Positions 53,066 through 61,350 of a DNA stretch of 64,000 nucleotides are shown piece after piece; position 1 is the first letter of the stretch; the number at the start of each line of letters is the position of its first letter. The translations under genes were made by a program, and so were the position numbers. A model generated the notes under the pieces. That model was not told the DNA's origin. It made no database searches and saw only the letters and a program-made list of their open reading frames with translations. The DNA is from Cocleimonas sp. GTDB taxonomy: Bacteria; Pseudomonadota; Gammaproteobacteria; Thiotrichales; Thiotrichaceae. The DNA lies in assembly GCA_021647365.1 (NCBI GenBank), contig JAKIUW010000009.1, forward strand, positions 35,329-99,328. The letters are read 5' to 3'.

Positions 53066-53452
53066 TTGTACTGGATAACCTTGGTTGCCGTAGTAGTCTC
53101 ATCTGCCTCAGCCGTTTTAAAAGCGGGCTTTAAGCAATATGATTTACTTGGTGTGATTATTATCGCCGTCGCCACAGGCTTGGGCGATGGTTCACTGCGC
53201 GATATGTTATTAGATCAATATCTATTTTGGGTTAAAAATCAAATGTTTTTCATTGTATCGCTTGCAAGTGCTTTTGTGATTTTTCTCACCGCCAGAGCCT
53301 TTGTCATATCACCTAAATTCTTCTTAATCCCCGATACTGCAGGGCTTGCCACCTTTGGTATCGCTGGCACCCTGCTCTCACCCATGGTTTTCACCAGCGC
53401 CGATCTTAATATTATTCACCCTGCCCCTGCAACAACCTGTCCAAGTGATTAG
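53066..53452 (+). pseudogene. Truncated UPF0126 (YicG-like) membrane protein gene
   Basis: The open frame (TTG 53066, 128 codons) encodes only the first repeat and a bit of the second of a UPF0126/TRIC-type protein, normally ~205 aa. Visible parts are MYWITLVAVVVSSASAVLKA, YDLLGVIIIAVATGLGDGSL, RDMLLDQYLFWVKNQ and IPDTAGLATFGIAGT. After that the homology stops and a short unrelated tail (LLSPMVFTSADLNI...) runs into the convergent yaiI gene. The 3' half with the second GGxxRD repeat is gone, so the gene is probably nonfunctional. Confidence 0.75.
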
Positions 53453-53861
53453 CAAAATTCTGCCGATCTTTCTGACTTAAAGGCGGTGGCCCTCCCGTAT
53501 CAATCCCGCTGGAGCGCATAGTCTCCATAAAATCACGCATTCTTAAACGCTCTTTTATATTCTCTGATGTGTACATCTCGCCGCGCGGATTCAACGCCAA
53601 TGCGCCCTCGTCAATGACTTCAGCCGCCAGCGGAATATCACCCGTAATCACCAAATCACCTTTCTCGACACGCTTCACAATTTCATTATCCGCCACATCA
53701 AAGCCTGCTGGCACTTGCATAAAGCTGATAAATTTTGAAGGGGGTATACGCATTTGATGATTAGCAACCAGTGTTACCTGCATTTGTTTACGCTCCGCCA
53801 CACGAAACAGTATTTCTTTAATCACCACAGGACACGCATCAGCATCTACCCAAATTTTCAT
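53412..53861 (-). CDS. yaiI: YaiI/YqxD family (UPF0178) NYN-like protein
   Basis: About 149 aa from ATG 53861 (MKIWVDADACPVVIKEILFR), the standard family start; a longer frame to 53912 is less likely. Acidic residues of the NYN/PIN-like fold lie in WVDADACP, VKRVEKGDLVITGDIPLAAE and NPRGEMYTSENIKERLRMRD. The terminal GPPPLSQKDRQNFANHLDRL block is characteristic. Function is unproven; the fold suggests nuclease ancestry. It is convergent with the truncated UPF0126 gene. Confidence 0.92.
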   Translation of the reverse strand: MKIWVDADACPVVIKEILFRVAERKQMQVTLVANHQMRIPPSKFISFMQVPAGFDVADNEIVKRVEKGDLVITGDIPLAAEVIDEGALALNPRGEMYTSENIKERLRMRDFMETMRSSGIDTGGPPPLSQKDRQNFANHLDRLLQGQGE

Positions 53862-53895
53862 ATCAGTCTTTTTTAACTCATTAATTAACGTATTA

Positions 53896-53929
53896 AAGCA
53901 CACCCTCAGCACACCCCCCCACTTTTACA
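53896..53929 (+). repeat. C-rich short repeat with partial tandem duplication
   Basis: AAAGCACACCCTCAGCACAC then CCCCCCACTTTTACAA: the AGCACACCC left end appears twice and the ATGAT end is missing. Confidence 0.8.
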
Positions 53930-53947
53930 ACACGGTAAGCCATATAA

Positions 53948-54020
53948 CGTAGGTCGGCATAAGCGCTAGCGCCATCCGACACGACCATGCCAGCTAATAA
54001 TCAATGGTTGGATGGCGTAA
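53948..54020. repeat. GTAGGTCGG-type inverted repeat
   Basis: GTAGGTCGGCATAAGCGCTA, then GCGCCATCCGAC (about 53969-53980) pairs with GTTGGATGGCG (about 54007-54017). The short palindrome AGCGCT lies within. It resembles the common proteobacterial GTAGGTCGG/GTCGGAT repeats and sits between yaiI and the TPR-protein gene. Confidence 0.6.
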
Positions 54021-54039
54021 ACTTACCCAAGCAACCGCG

Positions 54040-55308
54040 CTAGTCTTTTTCAAGCCGTTCAATACGTGACAACAATTTTTCAGCACGATAAAACCCCTTA
54101 AACTTTACAAGCACGGCTTTTGCCTCCTTTAAATAGGCTTTAGGCTGATTTAAAAGATCAACACCCATCACCAGCGTATTTGCCAAATTAATACCATACG
54201 CGCTGGGGTTTTTCTCCGCTAAGCTACGATAGAGTTTCAAAGCTTCATCGTAGGCTGTTTCGGCCTTCTTGTTATTATTATTTCTAGCAGAGGCATTTGC
54301 CAAGTTATTGTTAAGTTGTGCTTGCTGTGGCTCTGAGAGTGCGAGGCTTTGTTGCTTTACTTGTTGCTTGAATTGGGAGTATTGTTTTATCGCCTCAGGA
54401 AAATTATTTTGCTTAGATAGATAACTTGCATAGGCAGTAGTATTATCAAAAGTGCGCTTAAACTGTATGGACTGTTGATAGGCATGGTCTGCTTGGGAGT
54501 GCTTGTTTTTAATGGTATATAAATCGGCTTTTATCAAGAGCGCCTTGGCGTTGTCGAGGGCGCTTTGTTGATGCTTTTGCAGTGCTTTATCAAAGTCGAT
54601 GCTTTCTAAATAATCCAGCGCGACATCAATGCCTTTTTCTTGATAGCGTTTATTGGCTTCCTTTACCACCGCCACATTATCGCTATAGGCTTTTAGACGG
54701 TATTCCAGTGTTTGTATTTTTTCTTTTAGGGATGCTTTTCCTGCTTCTAGCTCATTAATTTTTGCTGATAGTTCAAGCTTTTCTTGTGGTGATATTGCTA
54801 TTTTAAGCTTTGCTTTTAATGCATCAATTTCTTGGTTTTTTCGTTCAGCTTCTTTAATCAAATGCTCGCTAACTTCGGGAGACTGCCCAGAGTTGAATGT
54901 TTGCTCAATGTTTACAGGGCCTTCTTTTGTAGTGACGCTACCAACCCCTTTTTCCACGGTATTGATATTAAGATTTTCTTTGGCTGTTTTTGTACTTTTC
55001 TTTAAAATAAAAACAGTGGCAATAGCAAGAACAACAAAGGCACTAAACAGTATCAATTTATTATCGGCAAGCTTTTCAGCATCAATCAGGTTTACACCGA
55101 GTTGGCTAAATAGCCAGTTAAGCAATTTATCCGAGAGCGATAATACCCCCGTAAACGTCATAAAGGCGATTAGCAAATACATCATCCCGACTGTTTTGGG
55201 ATAACCCTTGGCATTAACCGCCACTTTTTTGTAATCAAACCAGAGCTTGACGATATAGATAAGCGCTACCGCAATAAGTAGCCACTTGATATTGTCTTGT
55301 AGATTCAT
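54040..55308 (-). CDS. Membrane-anchored coiled-coil/TPR protein of unknown function
   Basis: A 422 aa protein. It has three predicted helices in the first 105 residues (WLLIAVALIYIVKLWF, MMYLLIAFMTFTGVLSL, LILFSAFVVLAIATVFIL), then a linker with VNIEQTFNSGQ, a coiled coil (about 155-210, LIKEAERKNQEIDALKAKLK) and TPR-like repeats (about 215-400, with YLSKQNNFPEAIKQYSQFKQ and AETAYDEALKLYRSLAEKNP). TPR scaffolds of this build gather partners at the membrane, but no specific role can be assigned. It diverges from rhlE. Confidence 0.7.
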   Translation of the reverse strand: MNLQDNIKWLLIAVALIYIVKLWFDYKKVAVNAKGYPKTVGMMYLLIAFMTFTGVLSLSDKLLNWLFSQLGVNLIDAEKLADNKLILFSAFVVLAIATVFILKKSTKTAKENLNINTVEKGVGSVTTKEGPVNIEQTFNSGQSPEVSEHLIKEAERKNQEIDALKAKLKIAISPQEKLELSAKINELEAGKASLKEKIQTLEYRLKAYSDNVAVVKEANKRYQEKGIDVALDYLESIDFDKALQKHQQSALDNAKALLIKADLYTIKNKHSQADHAYQQSIQFKRTFDNTTAYASYLSKQNNFPEAIKQYSQFKQQVKQQSLALSEPQQAQLNNNLANASARNNNNKKAETAYDEALKLYRSLAEKNPSAYGINLANTLVMGVDLLNQPKAYLKEAKAVLVKFKGFYRAEKLLSRIERLEKD

Positions 55309-55369
55309 CCTTTAATTGATCCTTCAGCTTGATTGACCGTGTTGAAGATTCTACACGAAATGATTAATT

Positions 55370-55395
55370 CACACCCCCCCACTTTTACATGATGT
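55370..55395 (+). repeat. C-rich short repeat in the TPR-protein/rhlE divergent gap
   Basis: CACACCCCCCCACTTTTACA then TGATG; it lies in the divergent promoter region upstream of both the TPR-protein gene and rhlE. Confidence 0.9.
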
Positions 55396-55487
55396 TTTTT
55401 CAAGCAGAGTTTTATAGCGCTACAGCGCCTTATCCTGTAACCTCCGCGCCAATTATTCATCAAATAAATGACAAGTAGAAATATCTT

Positions 55488-56840
55488 ATGAGTTTTGATT
55501 CTCTTGGGCTATCCGAGCCTATTTTAAAAGCCATTGCTAAGCAGGGCTACGACAAACCTTCGCCGATTCAAGAACAAGCGATTCCTGCCGTCTTAAAAGG
55601 CAGAGACATTATGGCAGCGGCGCAAACGGGCACTGGGAAAACGGCGGGGTTTACTTTGCCGGTTTTAGAAATTCTTTCCACAGGGGCGCCAGTCAAACCT
55701 AAGCAAGCACGGGTGTTGATTTTAACACCAACGCGCGAGCTTGCAGCGCAAATTGAAGCCAGCGTAATCGCCTATGGGAAGTTCTTATCGCTTAATTCTA
55801 CAGTGGTTTTTGGTGGCGTTAAAATCAACCCGCAGATTAAACGACTCGCAAAAGGGGTCGATATTCTTGTCGCGACACCAGGGCGATTATTAGATTTACA
55901 CAATCAAAATGCGATTCGCTTTGATCAGCTTGAGATATTGGTGCTGGATGAAGCCGATCGTATGTTGGACATGGGCTTCATTCATGACATTCGTAAAATA
56001 CTCGCGACACTACCTAAACGCCGCCAGAACTTGATGTTTTCTGCAACCTTCTCGCAAGAGATTCGCAAACTCGCTAAAACAATGGTGAATGACCCTGTTG
56101 AGATTTCGGTTAGCCCGCGCAACACAACGGTTGAAACAGTCAAACAGTGGATTCACCCTGTCGATAAAGCACAAAAATCTGCCCTGCTTGCACACTTAAT
56201 TATCGAGAACAAATGGTTTCAAGTATTGGTTTTTAGCCGTACCAAGCACGGCGCAAATCGCTTAGCCAAGCAACTCGACACCAAGGGCATTCCCGCTATC
56301 GCCATACATGGCAACAAAAGCCAAGCGGCGCGCACCCGAGCATTAGCCGACTTTAAAAAGGGCAAGGTACAAGTCTTGGTCGCCACCGATATTGCCGCGC
56401 GGGGTATTGATATTGATCTACTCCCACAAGTTGTCAATTTTGATCTGCCTAATGTACCTGAGGATTACGTGCATAGAATCGGACGCACAGGTCGCGCCAG
56501 TAATAAAGGGCAAGCGGTTTCATTAGTCAGTGCTGATGAGTTTAAGCAACTGCGTGATATTGAAAACCTCATCAAACAACAACTTGACCGTATTTTGGTT
56601 GATGGGTTTGAGCCTGATCACGACGTACCTGCTTCAAACTCAAAGGTAAAATCGGGTAAATCAAGAAAAAATACCAACAATAGAAGTAACCGTAACGACA
56701 ATAAAAAGAAAAGTTCGTACAAACAACGTTCAAAAGAAAATCACCAAAACCAAAAGCGCAAGAAAAAGCCACAAGGGAATAAAAACCAAGGTGGTGGCAA
56801 TAGAACACCGCGTAGAAATAGCTCAGGTGGAAATCAATAG
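55488..56840 (+). CDS. rhlE: DEAD-box RNA helicase RhlE
   Basis: A 450 aa ATP-dependent RNA helicase of the RhlE group, acting in ribosome assembly or RNA decay. Motifs in order: Q motif FDSLGLSEPILKAIAKQGYD, I AAQTGTGKTAGF, Ia PTRELAAQ, Ib TPGRLLD, II VLDEADRMLD, III FSATFS, IV VFSRTKHGANR, V ATDIAARGIDI, VI HRIGRTGRA. The C-terminal 70 residues are a basic Lys/Asn/Arg-rich disordered tail (KSGKSRKNTNNRSNRNDNKK) typical of RNA-binding extensions. It follows a divergent gap with a C-rich repeat copy. Confidence 0.94.
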   Translation: MSFDSLGLSEPILKAIAKQGYDKPSPIQEQAIPAVLKGRDIMAAAQTGTGKTAGFTLPVLEILSTGAPVKPKQARVLILTPTRELAAQIEASVIAYGKFLSLNSTVVFGGVKINPQIKRLAKGVDILVATPGRLLDLHNQNAIRFDQLEILVLDEADRMLDMGFIHDIRKILATLPKRRQNLMFSATFSQEIRKLAKTMVNDPVEISVSPRNTTVETVKQWIHPVDKAQKSALLAHLIIENKWFQVLVFSRTKHGANRLAKQLDTKGIPAIAIHGNKSQAARTRALADFKKGKVQVLVATDIAARGIDIDLLPQVVNFDLPNVPEDYVHRIGRTGRASNKGQAVSLVSADEFKQLRDIENLIKQQLDRILVDGFEPDHDVPASNSKVKSGKSRKNTNNRSNRNDNKKKSSYKQRSKENHQNQKRKKKPQGNKNQGGGNRTPRRNSSGGNQ

Positions 56841-56845
56841 TATTG

Positions 56846-56872
56846 AAGCACACCCCCCCACTTTTACATGAT
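56846..56872 (+). repeat. C-rich short repeat after rhlE
   Basis: AAGCACACCCCCCCACTTTT then ACATGAT, five bases after the rhlE stop codon. Confidence 0.9.
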
Positions 56873-56964
56873 TGTTAAGGAAAACCTGATTAGTAAACCT
56901 CATAGTCGACAGAAGCAATAAACTATCCTATATATTAGGTAAGCCAACAACAGGAAATCCAACT

Positions 56965-57393
56965 ATGAAAACAATCAAAGAGGTTATCAACAGCAAAGGC
57001 AGTGACGTAAAAAGTGTATCACCCGATACAGAAACAACAAATGCCGTTAAACTCATGGCGACAAGTGGCATCAGCTCTTTGCTTGTGATTGATGATGGCA
57101 AGGTCGTTGGTATCTTCTCTGATAAAGACTTCACATGTAAAGTGGTTGCTGAAAACCGCCTTACAGAAATTATTCCTATTTCTGAAATCATGACCAAACC
57201 TGTTTGCGCGATAAGACCCGATCAAAGCATTGATGATGCGATGTCTGTTATGACTGAAAAACGCATTCGTCACTTACCTGTTATGGATGGTGAAGAGCTT
57301 GTGGGCTTGGTTTCAATTGGCGATCTAGTCAAAGCTATTATCAAAGAACAAAAAGATACTATCGACCAACTTGAGCATTATATTCATTATTAA
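56965..57393 (+). CDS. Stand-alone CBS-domain pair protein
   Basis: A 142 aa protein made of two CBS domains. The first (residues about 3-60) has SPDTETTNAVKLMATSGISS and LLVIDDGKVVGIFSDKDFTC. The second (about 72-132) has IRPDQSIDDAMSVMTEKRIR and LPVMDGEELVGLVSIGDLVK, followed by a short helical tail. Such small proteins sense adenine nucleotides and regulate partners, often redox or metabolic enzymes. The partner is not identifiable here. Confidence 0.9.
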   Translation: MKTIKEVINSKGSDVKSVSPDTETTNAVKLMATSGISSLLVIDDGKVVGIFSDKDFTCKVVAENRLTEIIPISEIMTKPVCAIRPDQSIDDAMSVMTEKRIRHLPVMDGEELVGLVSIGDLVKAIIKEQKDTIDQLEHYIHY

Positions 57394-57522
57394 TGTGTGC
57401 GAAACGTGTATATGATCTAGTTAAATGCATGAGATTAATATAGCAAATAAAGTTGTATACTCTAATATAGACTAACAACCAATATCATAATAAAATTTCA
57501 GAAACATGCAGAGGACTATAAA

Positions 57523-57966
57523 TTGATATCTTATGACGATTTAAATATTCAAAATGACAAAATAACGGAATTATCAAACATACTATCCGTTTTAATTAAA
57601 GATAGATCAATTTGTGATTCAGAAACATGTTGTACGATATTTTATAATTACATGGATTATGTCAACATACATATGCAAAATGTTGATTTGAATATGTATA
57701 CAGATTTACTCGGAGACTCGTCTGTTGAAGCTAAAACCACTGTTGAAAACTTTATGTCAGGTTCTCAAGAAATTAAGAAAATAATGAAAGGTTACAAGAA
57801 TAAATGGTGTGATAGAACACAAAAAAGTATTTTAATTGGTCCTAAACATGACCTTTTTGTAAAAGAAACAGATGAAATGTTCAAGATGATTCTTAACAGA
57901 ATTCAAGATGAAATGGAAAAGCTTTACCCCATGGTGCGCAAAGTACGAGAAGAGAAATTACAATAG
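57523..57966 (+). CDS. Hemerythrin-like (HHE) protein
   Basis: A 147 aa helical protein starting at TTG 57523, with GAGG eight bases upstream. The pattern DRSICDSETCCTIFYNYMDY, VNIHMQNVDLNMYTDLL and HDLFVKETDEMFKMILNRIQ followed by DEMEKLYPMV reproduces the spacing of His and acidic residues in hemerythrin-like domains: a His in NIHM, Asp/Glu in NVD, a later His in GPKHD, and Glu near LYP. This suggests a non-haem di-iron or oxygen/redox-responsive role. The assignment rests on motif spacing only. Confidence 0.65.
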   Translation: MISYDDLNIQNDKITELSNILSVLIKDRSICDSETCCTIFYNYMDYVNIHMQNVDLNMYTDLLGDSSVEAKTTVENFMSGSQEIKKIMKGYKNKWCDRTQKSILIGPKHDLFVKETDEMFKMILNRIQDEMEKLYPMVRKVREEKLQ

Positions 57967-58073
57967 TTAGAGTCAATTTTCTTCCTTGAAAATAGAAAAG
58001 TTAAACACTATTTTAGCCACTACACTAAAAAAGAATATAATCACCCCCCTTCTAAACAAATAATTTCATTCCA

Positions 58074-58862
58074 TTGACTATCAAAAAAACTCTTAAAATT
58101 ATTGCTAAGTGGCTTATTGCTCCCCTGACCTTCTTTGGGCTAGCAACGGCTCTACTCTATTATTTCAGCGAAGCAAAACAAGATAGAAATTGGGTGGTTG
58201 AACACCGCGTTTTATCTAATATCCAAATTCAAGGTGATGGAAACAACCCAAGCATTAGCGTAAAGAACATTCGTGATTATCAATGGAAATCGACGAATAA
58301 AGTCCACTATAAAGACATGCAATTTCAACTAGACAATATTGTTGAGCTTAAAGCCGTCGTCTCACATTTTTCTATCATTAGCGAGATTGCTCACGTCTTT
58401 CTGATTTTTGTATTGGATGATGGACGAGAGTTTGCTGTATCTGTCGAAGCAAGACGAGAAGTAGGCGAGGAGTTTTCCATACAAGGAGGTTTACTCGCGC
58501 GATTCGAGCTAATTTATGTGCTAGCCACTCCCGACGATTTATTGGGCATACGCAAAATAAACGGTGAATCCACGCATCTTTACCCCATTAAAGAAACCAA
58601 AGAAAAGGCGCGTGAACTATTTATGCTAATCGCTGCCGAAGTCAATGGACTCAATGAAAATCCTGAAATGTATCACTTGTTTTTCAAAAATTGTACAAAC
58701 CAACTGGTGAAGCACGTTTCTATTTTAACAGAACAAAAATACCCTTGGTATTTCCAAACATTAGCACCCGGAAACACAGCCAAAATGCTGTATAAATTTA
58801 ATTTAATTGATATGCCCAATATGAGTTTTGAAGAGATTCAAGCTAAAACACGCATAAAATAA
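58074..58862 (+). CDS. DUF4105 (Lnb-type periplasmic domain) membrane protein
   Basis: A 262 aa protein starting at TTG 58074, with an N-terminal membrane helix (WLIAPLTFFGLATALLYYFS). The domain shows DRNWVVEHRVLSNIQIQGDG, SEIAHVFLIFVLDDGREFAV, SVEARREVGEEFSIQGGLLA and MYHLFFKNCTNQLVKHV, where the Asn-Cys-Thr-Asn motif matches the conserved cysteine block of DUF4105, related to papain/NlpC-like folds. A thiol hydrolase role in the envelope is inferred from the fold. It is followed 24 bases later by the TraB/GumN gene. Confidence 0.82.
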   Translation: MTIKKTLKIIAKWLIAPLTFFGLATALLYYFSEAKQDRNWVVEHRVLSNIQIQGDGNNPSISVKNIRDYQWKSTNKVHYKDMQFQLDNIVELKAVVSHFSIISEIAHVFLIFVLDDGREFAVSVEARREVGEEFSIQGGLLARFELIYVLATPDDLLGIRKINGESTHLYPIKETKEKARELFMLIAAEVNGLNENPEMYHLFFKNCTNQLVKHVSILTEQKYPWYFQTLAPGNTAKMLYKFNLIDMPNMSFEEIQAKTRIK

Positions 58863-58886
58863 GACTTACACAAGAGAGTTGCCAAA

Positions 58887-59750
58887 ATGAAAAAACTATT
58901 AATCACTTTAACCAGCACACTGTTAGCGCTAAGCCTCCCTGCTGCGGCTAAATCGCCCTTATGGAAAGTCTCCAAAGGAGATGACCATCTTTTTATCGGT
59001 GGCACGATTCACATGCTAAGTAAGAGCGATTTTCCGCTACCGCCTGAATTTGAAAAAATTTATAAACAATCTGAGCAGTTGGTTTTTGAAACCGATATGA
59101 AGAAGCTGAAAGACCCAGCCACTCAAATGAAAATGGTGAAAAGCATCAGCTACCAAGATGGCTCTACACTTAAAGACCATCTAAAGCCAGAAACCTATAA
59201 AGCACTGGAAGAATATGCCAGCAAATCGGGGATCCCCATGATGATGGTTAATAACTTTAAACCAGGAATGGCAGCCACTATGCTCACCGTGTTCGAGCTT
59301 AAAAAGCTAGGCGTTGATAGCGAAGGTGTCGATGCTTTTTACAATAACAAAGCTACACAAGACAATAAAACACTGGGTAAGCTCGAAACCGTTGAAGCAC
59401 AAATAAACTTCCTCGCCAACTTGGGTAAGAAAAATCCTGATGAGTTTATTATGTACACTTTACGTGACATGAAAAAACTCCCCCAGGTCTTTAGCGATAT
59501 GAAAGCTGCGTGGAAAACAGGCAATATTCAAAAACTTAAAGAGATTGGTATTACACCCATAAAAACAGAATTCCCTGACATTTACCAAAACCTTATTGTA
59601 AAGCGTAATAATGCATGGATTCCACAAATTGAAATCATGATGAAAACCAAAGAAGTTGAAATGATTTTGGTCGGTGCATTACACCTTGCAGGTGATGATA
59701 GCGTGCTGGCGCAATTGAAAAAACTGGGTTATACGATAGAACAATATTGA
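58887..59750 (+). CDS. TraB/GumN-family secreted protein
   Basis: A 287 aa periplasmic protein with a signal peptide ending in LPAAAKS. The TraB/GumN (Tiki-related) fold shows LFIGGTIHMLSKSDFPLPPE near the start (Gly-Thr-x-His metal-type motif), QLVFETDMKKL, LTVFELKKLGVDSEGVDAFY and the C-terminal LVGALHLAGDDSVLAQLKKL with the conserved Gly-x-x-His. Metal-dependent peptidase activity is known in related Tiki proteins but untested here. Probably co-transcribed with the DUF4105 gene. A C-rich repeat follows. Confidence 0.88.
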   Translation: MKKLLITLTSTLLALSLPAAAKSPLWKVSKGDDHLFIGGTIHMLSKSDFPLPPEFEKIYKQSEQLVFETDMKKLKDPATQMKMVKSISYQDGSTLKDHLKPETYKALEEYASKSGIPMMMVNNFKPGMAATMLTVFELKKLGVDSEGVDAFYNNKATQDNKTLGKLETVEAQINFLANLGKKNPDEFIMYTLRDMKKLPQVFSDMKAAWKTGNIQKLKEIGITPIKTEFPDIYQNLIVKRNNAWIPQIEIMMKTKEVEMILVGALHLAGDDSVLAQLKKLGYTIEQY

Positions 59751-59778
59751 TTTTTCGGAGGGGTATAATATTTATTTT

Positions 59779-59801
59779 TACACCCCCCCACTTTTACATG
59801 A
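59779..59801 (+). repeat. C-rich short repeat between convergent genes
   Basis: TACACCCCCCCACTTTTACA then TGACG; between the TraB/GumN gene and the convergent SGNH hydrolase gene. Confidence 0.88.
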
Positions 59802-59809
59802 CGTAAAGA

Positions 59810-60547
59810 TTACAGCATATTATGCCTAATCAATGCATCAAACCAGCGCTTCGCCATCTTCTTCTCGCCATTGGCATTGGGGTGAATTTTATCTTTTTGC
59901 ATATCAGCTTCAAGGCTAAAGCCTGTATGCATATCAACACTCACTACAGGCGAATTTGGCTGATTAAGCTTTATCGATAGCTGAGCCAATAATTGATTTA
60001 AGCGTGCAATACTCGCATCGGTTTTCATAGGAATAACTCCCGCTAATATAACTTTAATATTAGGGTTATTGCCACGGAGCTTGATGATAATCTGTTCAAT
60101 TTCATCACGCGTAGATTCAGGTGTTTGCTTCTGGTACATATCATTTGTACCCAAATGAATCAATGCAATATCGGGGCTGTAACTACTTAGCCAAGTACTT
60201 AAACCTTTCTCTTTGCCATTTTCTAAGCCATTTAAAATTTGATCCGCACGCCAACCAGAATGACCTTCGTTCGCGGGCGTAAAAGGTAAACCTTTATAAG
60301 GTTCCCAGCCTACTCTACCACCATTTCCTTTGTGAAATTGGCTTCCAACAAACTCAATCTTCTTATTCGCATCAACAAGGTGTTTCCACAAAGGATAGCG
60401 GTAGCTCACCTTATATTTACTCGCGCAGGTAATAGAATCGCCCAGTGGCAAAATCTTGATTAATGAGGGAGGTACAACTTGATCAGAATAGCTGAGGAGG
60501 GGAAGGACAAGCGTTATAATTAATAAAAACAGATAGTTTTTTTTCAT
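59810..60547 (-). CDS. Secreted SGNH/GDSL hydrolase
   Basis: A 245 aa esterase-type hydrolase with a signal peptide (LFLLIITLVLPLLSYSDQVV). The SGNH blocks are ILPLGDSITC (catalytic Ser38), GHSGWRADQI (Gly), IHLGTNDMYQ (Asn) and DKIHPNANGE (catalytic Asp and His). The layout resembles secreted carbohydrate or lipid deacetylases and lysophospholipase-like enzymes; the substrate is unknown. It is transcribed away from the small lipoprotein gene upstream. Confidence 0.92.
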   Translation of the reverse strand: MKKNYLFLLIITLVLPLLSYSDQVVPPSLIKILPLGDSITCASKYKVSYRYPLWKHLVDANKKIEFVGSQFHKGNGGRVGWEPYKGLPFTPANEGHSGWRADQILNGLENGKEKGLSTWLSSYSPDIALIHLGTNDMYQKQTPESTRDEIEQIIIKLRGNNPNIKVILAGVIPMKTDASIARLNQLLAQLSIKLNQPNSPVVSVDMHTGFSLEADMQKDKIHPNANGEKKMAKRWFDALIRHNML

Positions 60548-60607
60548 AAATGATGTGCTTGAAATCTCTAAGTGATTTCTAATTCAGTCTAATTAGGAAA
60601 TCAAATT

Positions 60608-60649
60608 ATACACGTAGATCAGATGAACAACCATCCAACCTACGTGTAT
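60608..60649. terminator. Hairpin with ATACACGTAG arms
   Basis: ATACACGTAG (60608-60617) pairs perfectly with CTACGTGTAT (60640-60649) across a 22-base loop. It lies 18 bases past the 3' end of the small lipoprotein gene on the minus strand. Without a U-run it may be a transcript end structure or a repeat copy. Confidence 0.5.
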
Positions 60650-60666
60650 GCGAACAAACACTTTTT

Positions 60667-60948
60667 CTAGTTGGTAACGGCTTCTTTTCCCGCATCAACT
60701 GCACCTTCAGCGCCTTCTTTCATCATCTCACCCGCTTTATCCGCTGCGGAGTCCAAAGCTCCCTCAGCTGGGTTAGATGCCTCTGGCTCGGCACTTGGTG
60801 GAATAACTTCCGCCGCCGGTGGGGCTAATTCAGTCGCAGGTGGCACTTCTACAGCGCCATCGGTCGCGTCTGTTACTTTATCTTTACTACCACATGCAGA
60901 AAGAGCCGCTGTAGCAAGTAATAAACCTAATATATTTCGTAATTTCAT
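60667..60948 (-). CDS. Small lipoprotein, proline/alanine-rich
   Basis: A 93 aa protein with a signal peptide and an LSAC lipobox (Cys19), then a low-complexity mature part rich in Pro, Ala and Glu (VPPATELAPPAAEVIPPSAE) and an Ala/Glu/Lys helical end (ADKAGEMMKEGAEGAVDAGK). No domain is recognised; such proteins are usually envelope spacers. The coding strand's GC-rich, repetitive composition differs from its AT-rich surroundings. Confidence 0.75.
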   Translation of the reverse strand: MKLRNILGLLLATAALSACGSKDKVTDATDGAVEVPPATELAPPAAEVIPPSAEPEASNPAEGALDSAADKAGEMMKEGAEGAVDAGKEAVTN

Positions 60949-61125
60949 TTTTTTACTCCTTATCTAAGACTAAGTTAGTATCAACGTAGTGGCGTTTTAG
61001 TCAGTGACAAGTTATGAAAGTTCATAAAAAACAAGCCACATAGTAGTAAGTAGTTGAATATAAAGAATAATTAATTACATTTAATTGCAATAAATAACAA
61101 GTTCTACCTCAAAATAGTCGTTCAA

Positions 61126-61155
61126 AAGCACACCCCCCTAGTTTTAAATGATGTT
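61126..61155 (+). repeat. C-rich short repeat (degenerate) before tandem unit 1
   Basis: AAAGCACACCCCCCTAGTTT then TAAATGATG, a worn half-site at the left edge of the first tandem unit. Confidence 0.8.
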
Positions 61156-61200
61156 AAAAACCCCACTAAAATAGAGAAGAAATGAACTAAACATATCCTA

Positions 61201-61350
61201 ATGAGTCAAGAACACAAGCACTTTGAAAAGATAATTAATTTATCACCATCTGCTTTTCTTATGCTTTTCTTAATCCTTTTATGGCCCCTTGATAACAAAA
61301 TTAACCAGTGGATCACACACAATATTATTAACTCGTTGGAGAATTATTAA
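61201..61350 (+). CDS. Possible 49 aa small membrane protein
   Basis: An ATG-initiated frame of 49 codons ending in TAA immediately before the ATG of the following gene. It starts MSQEHKHFEKIINLSPSAFL, has one hydrophobic segment (AFLMLFLILLWPLD) and ends WITHNIINSLENY. No ribosome binding site is clear. In the second tandem unit the equivalent stretch (about 62161-62307) has lost the ATG (ATA), meets a stop after ten codons and carries a deletion, so either the gene decayed there or the frame is fortuitous. Confidence 0.35.
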   Translation: MSQEHKHFEKIINLSPSAFLMLFLILLWPLDNKINQWITHNIINSLENY

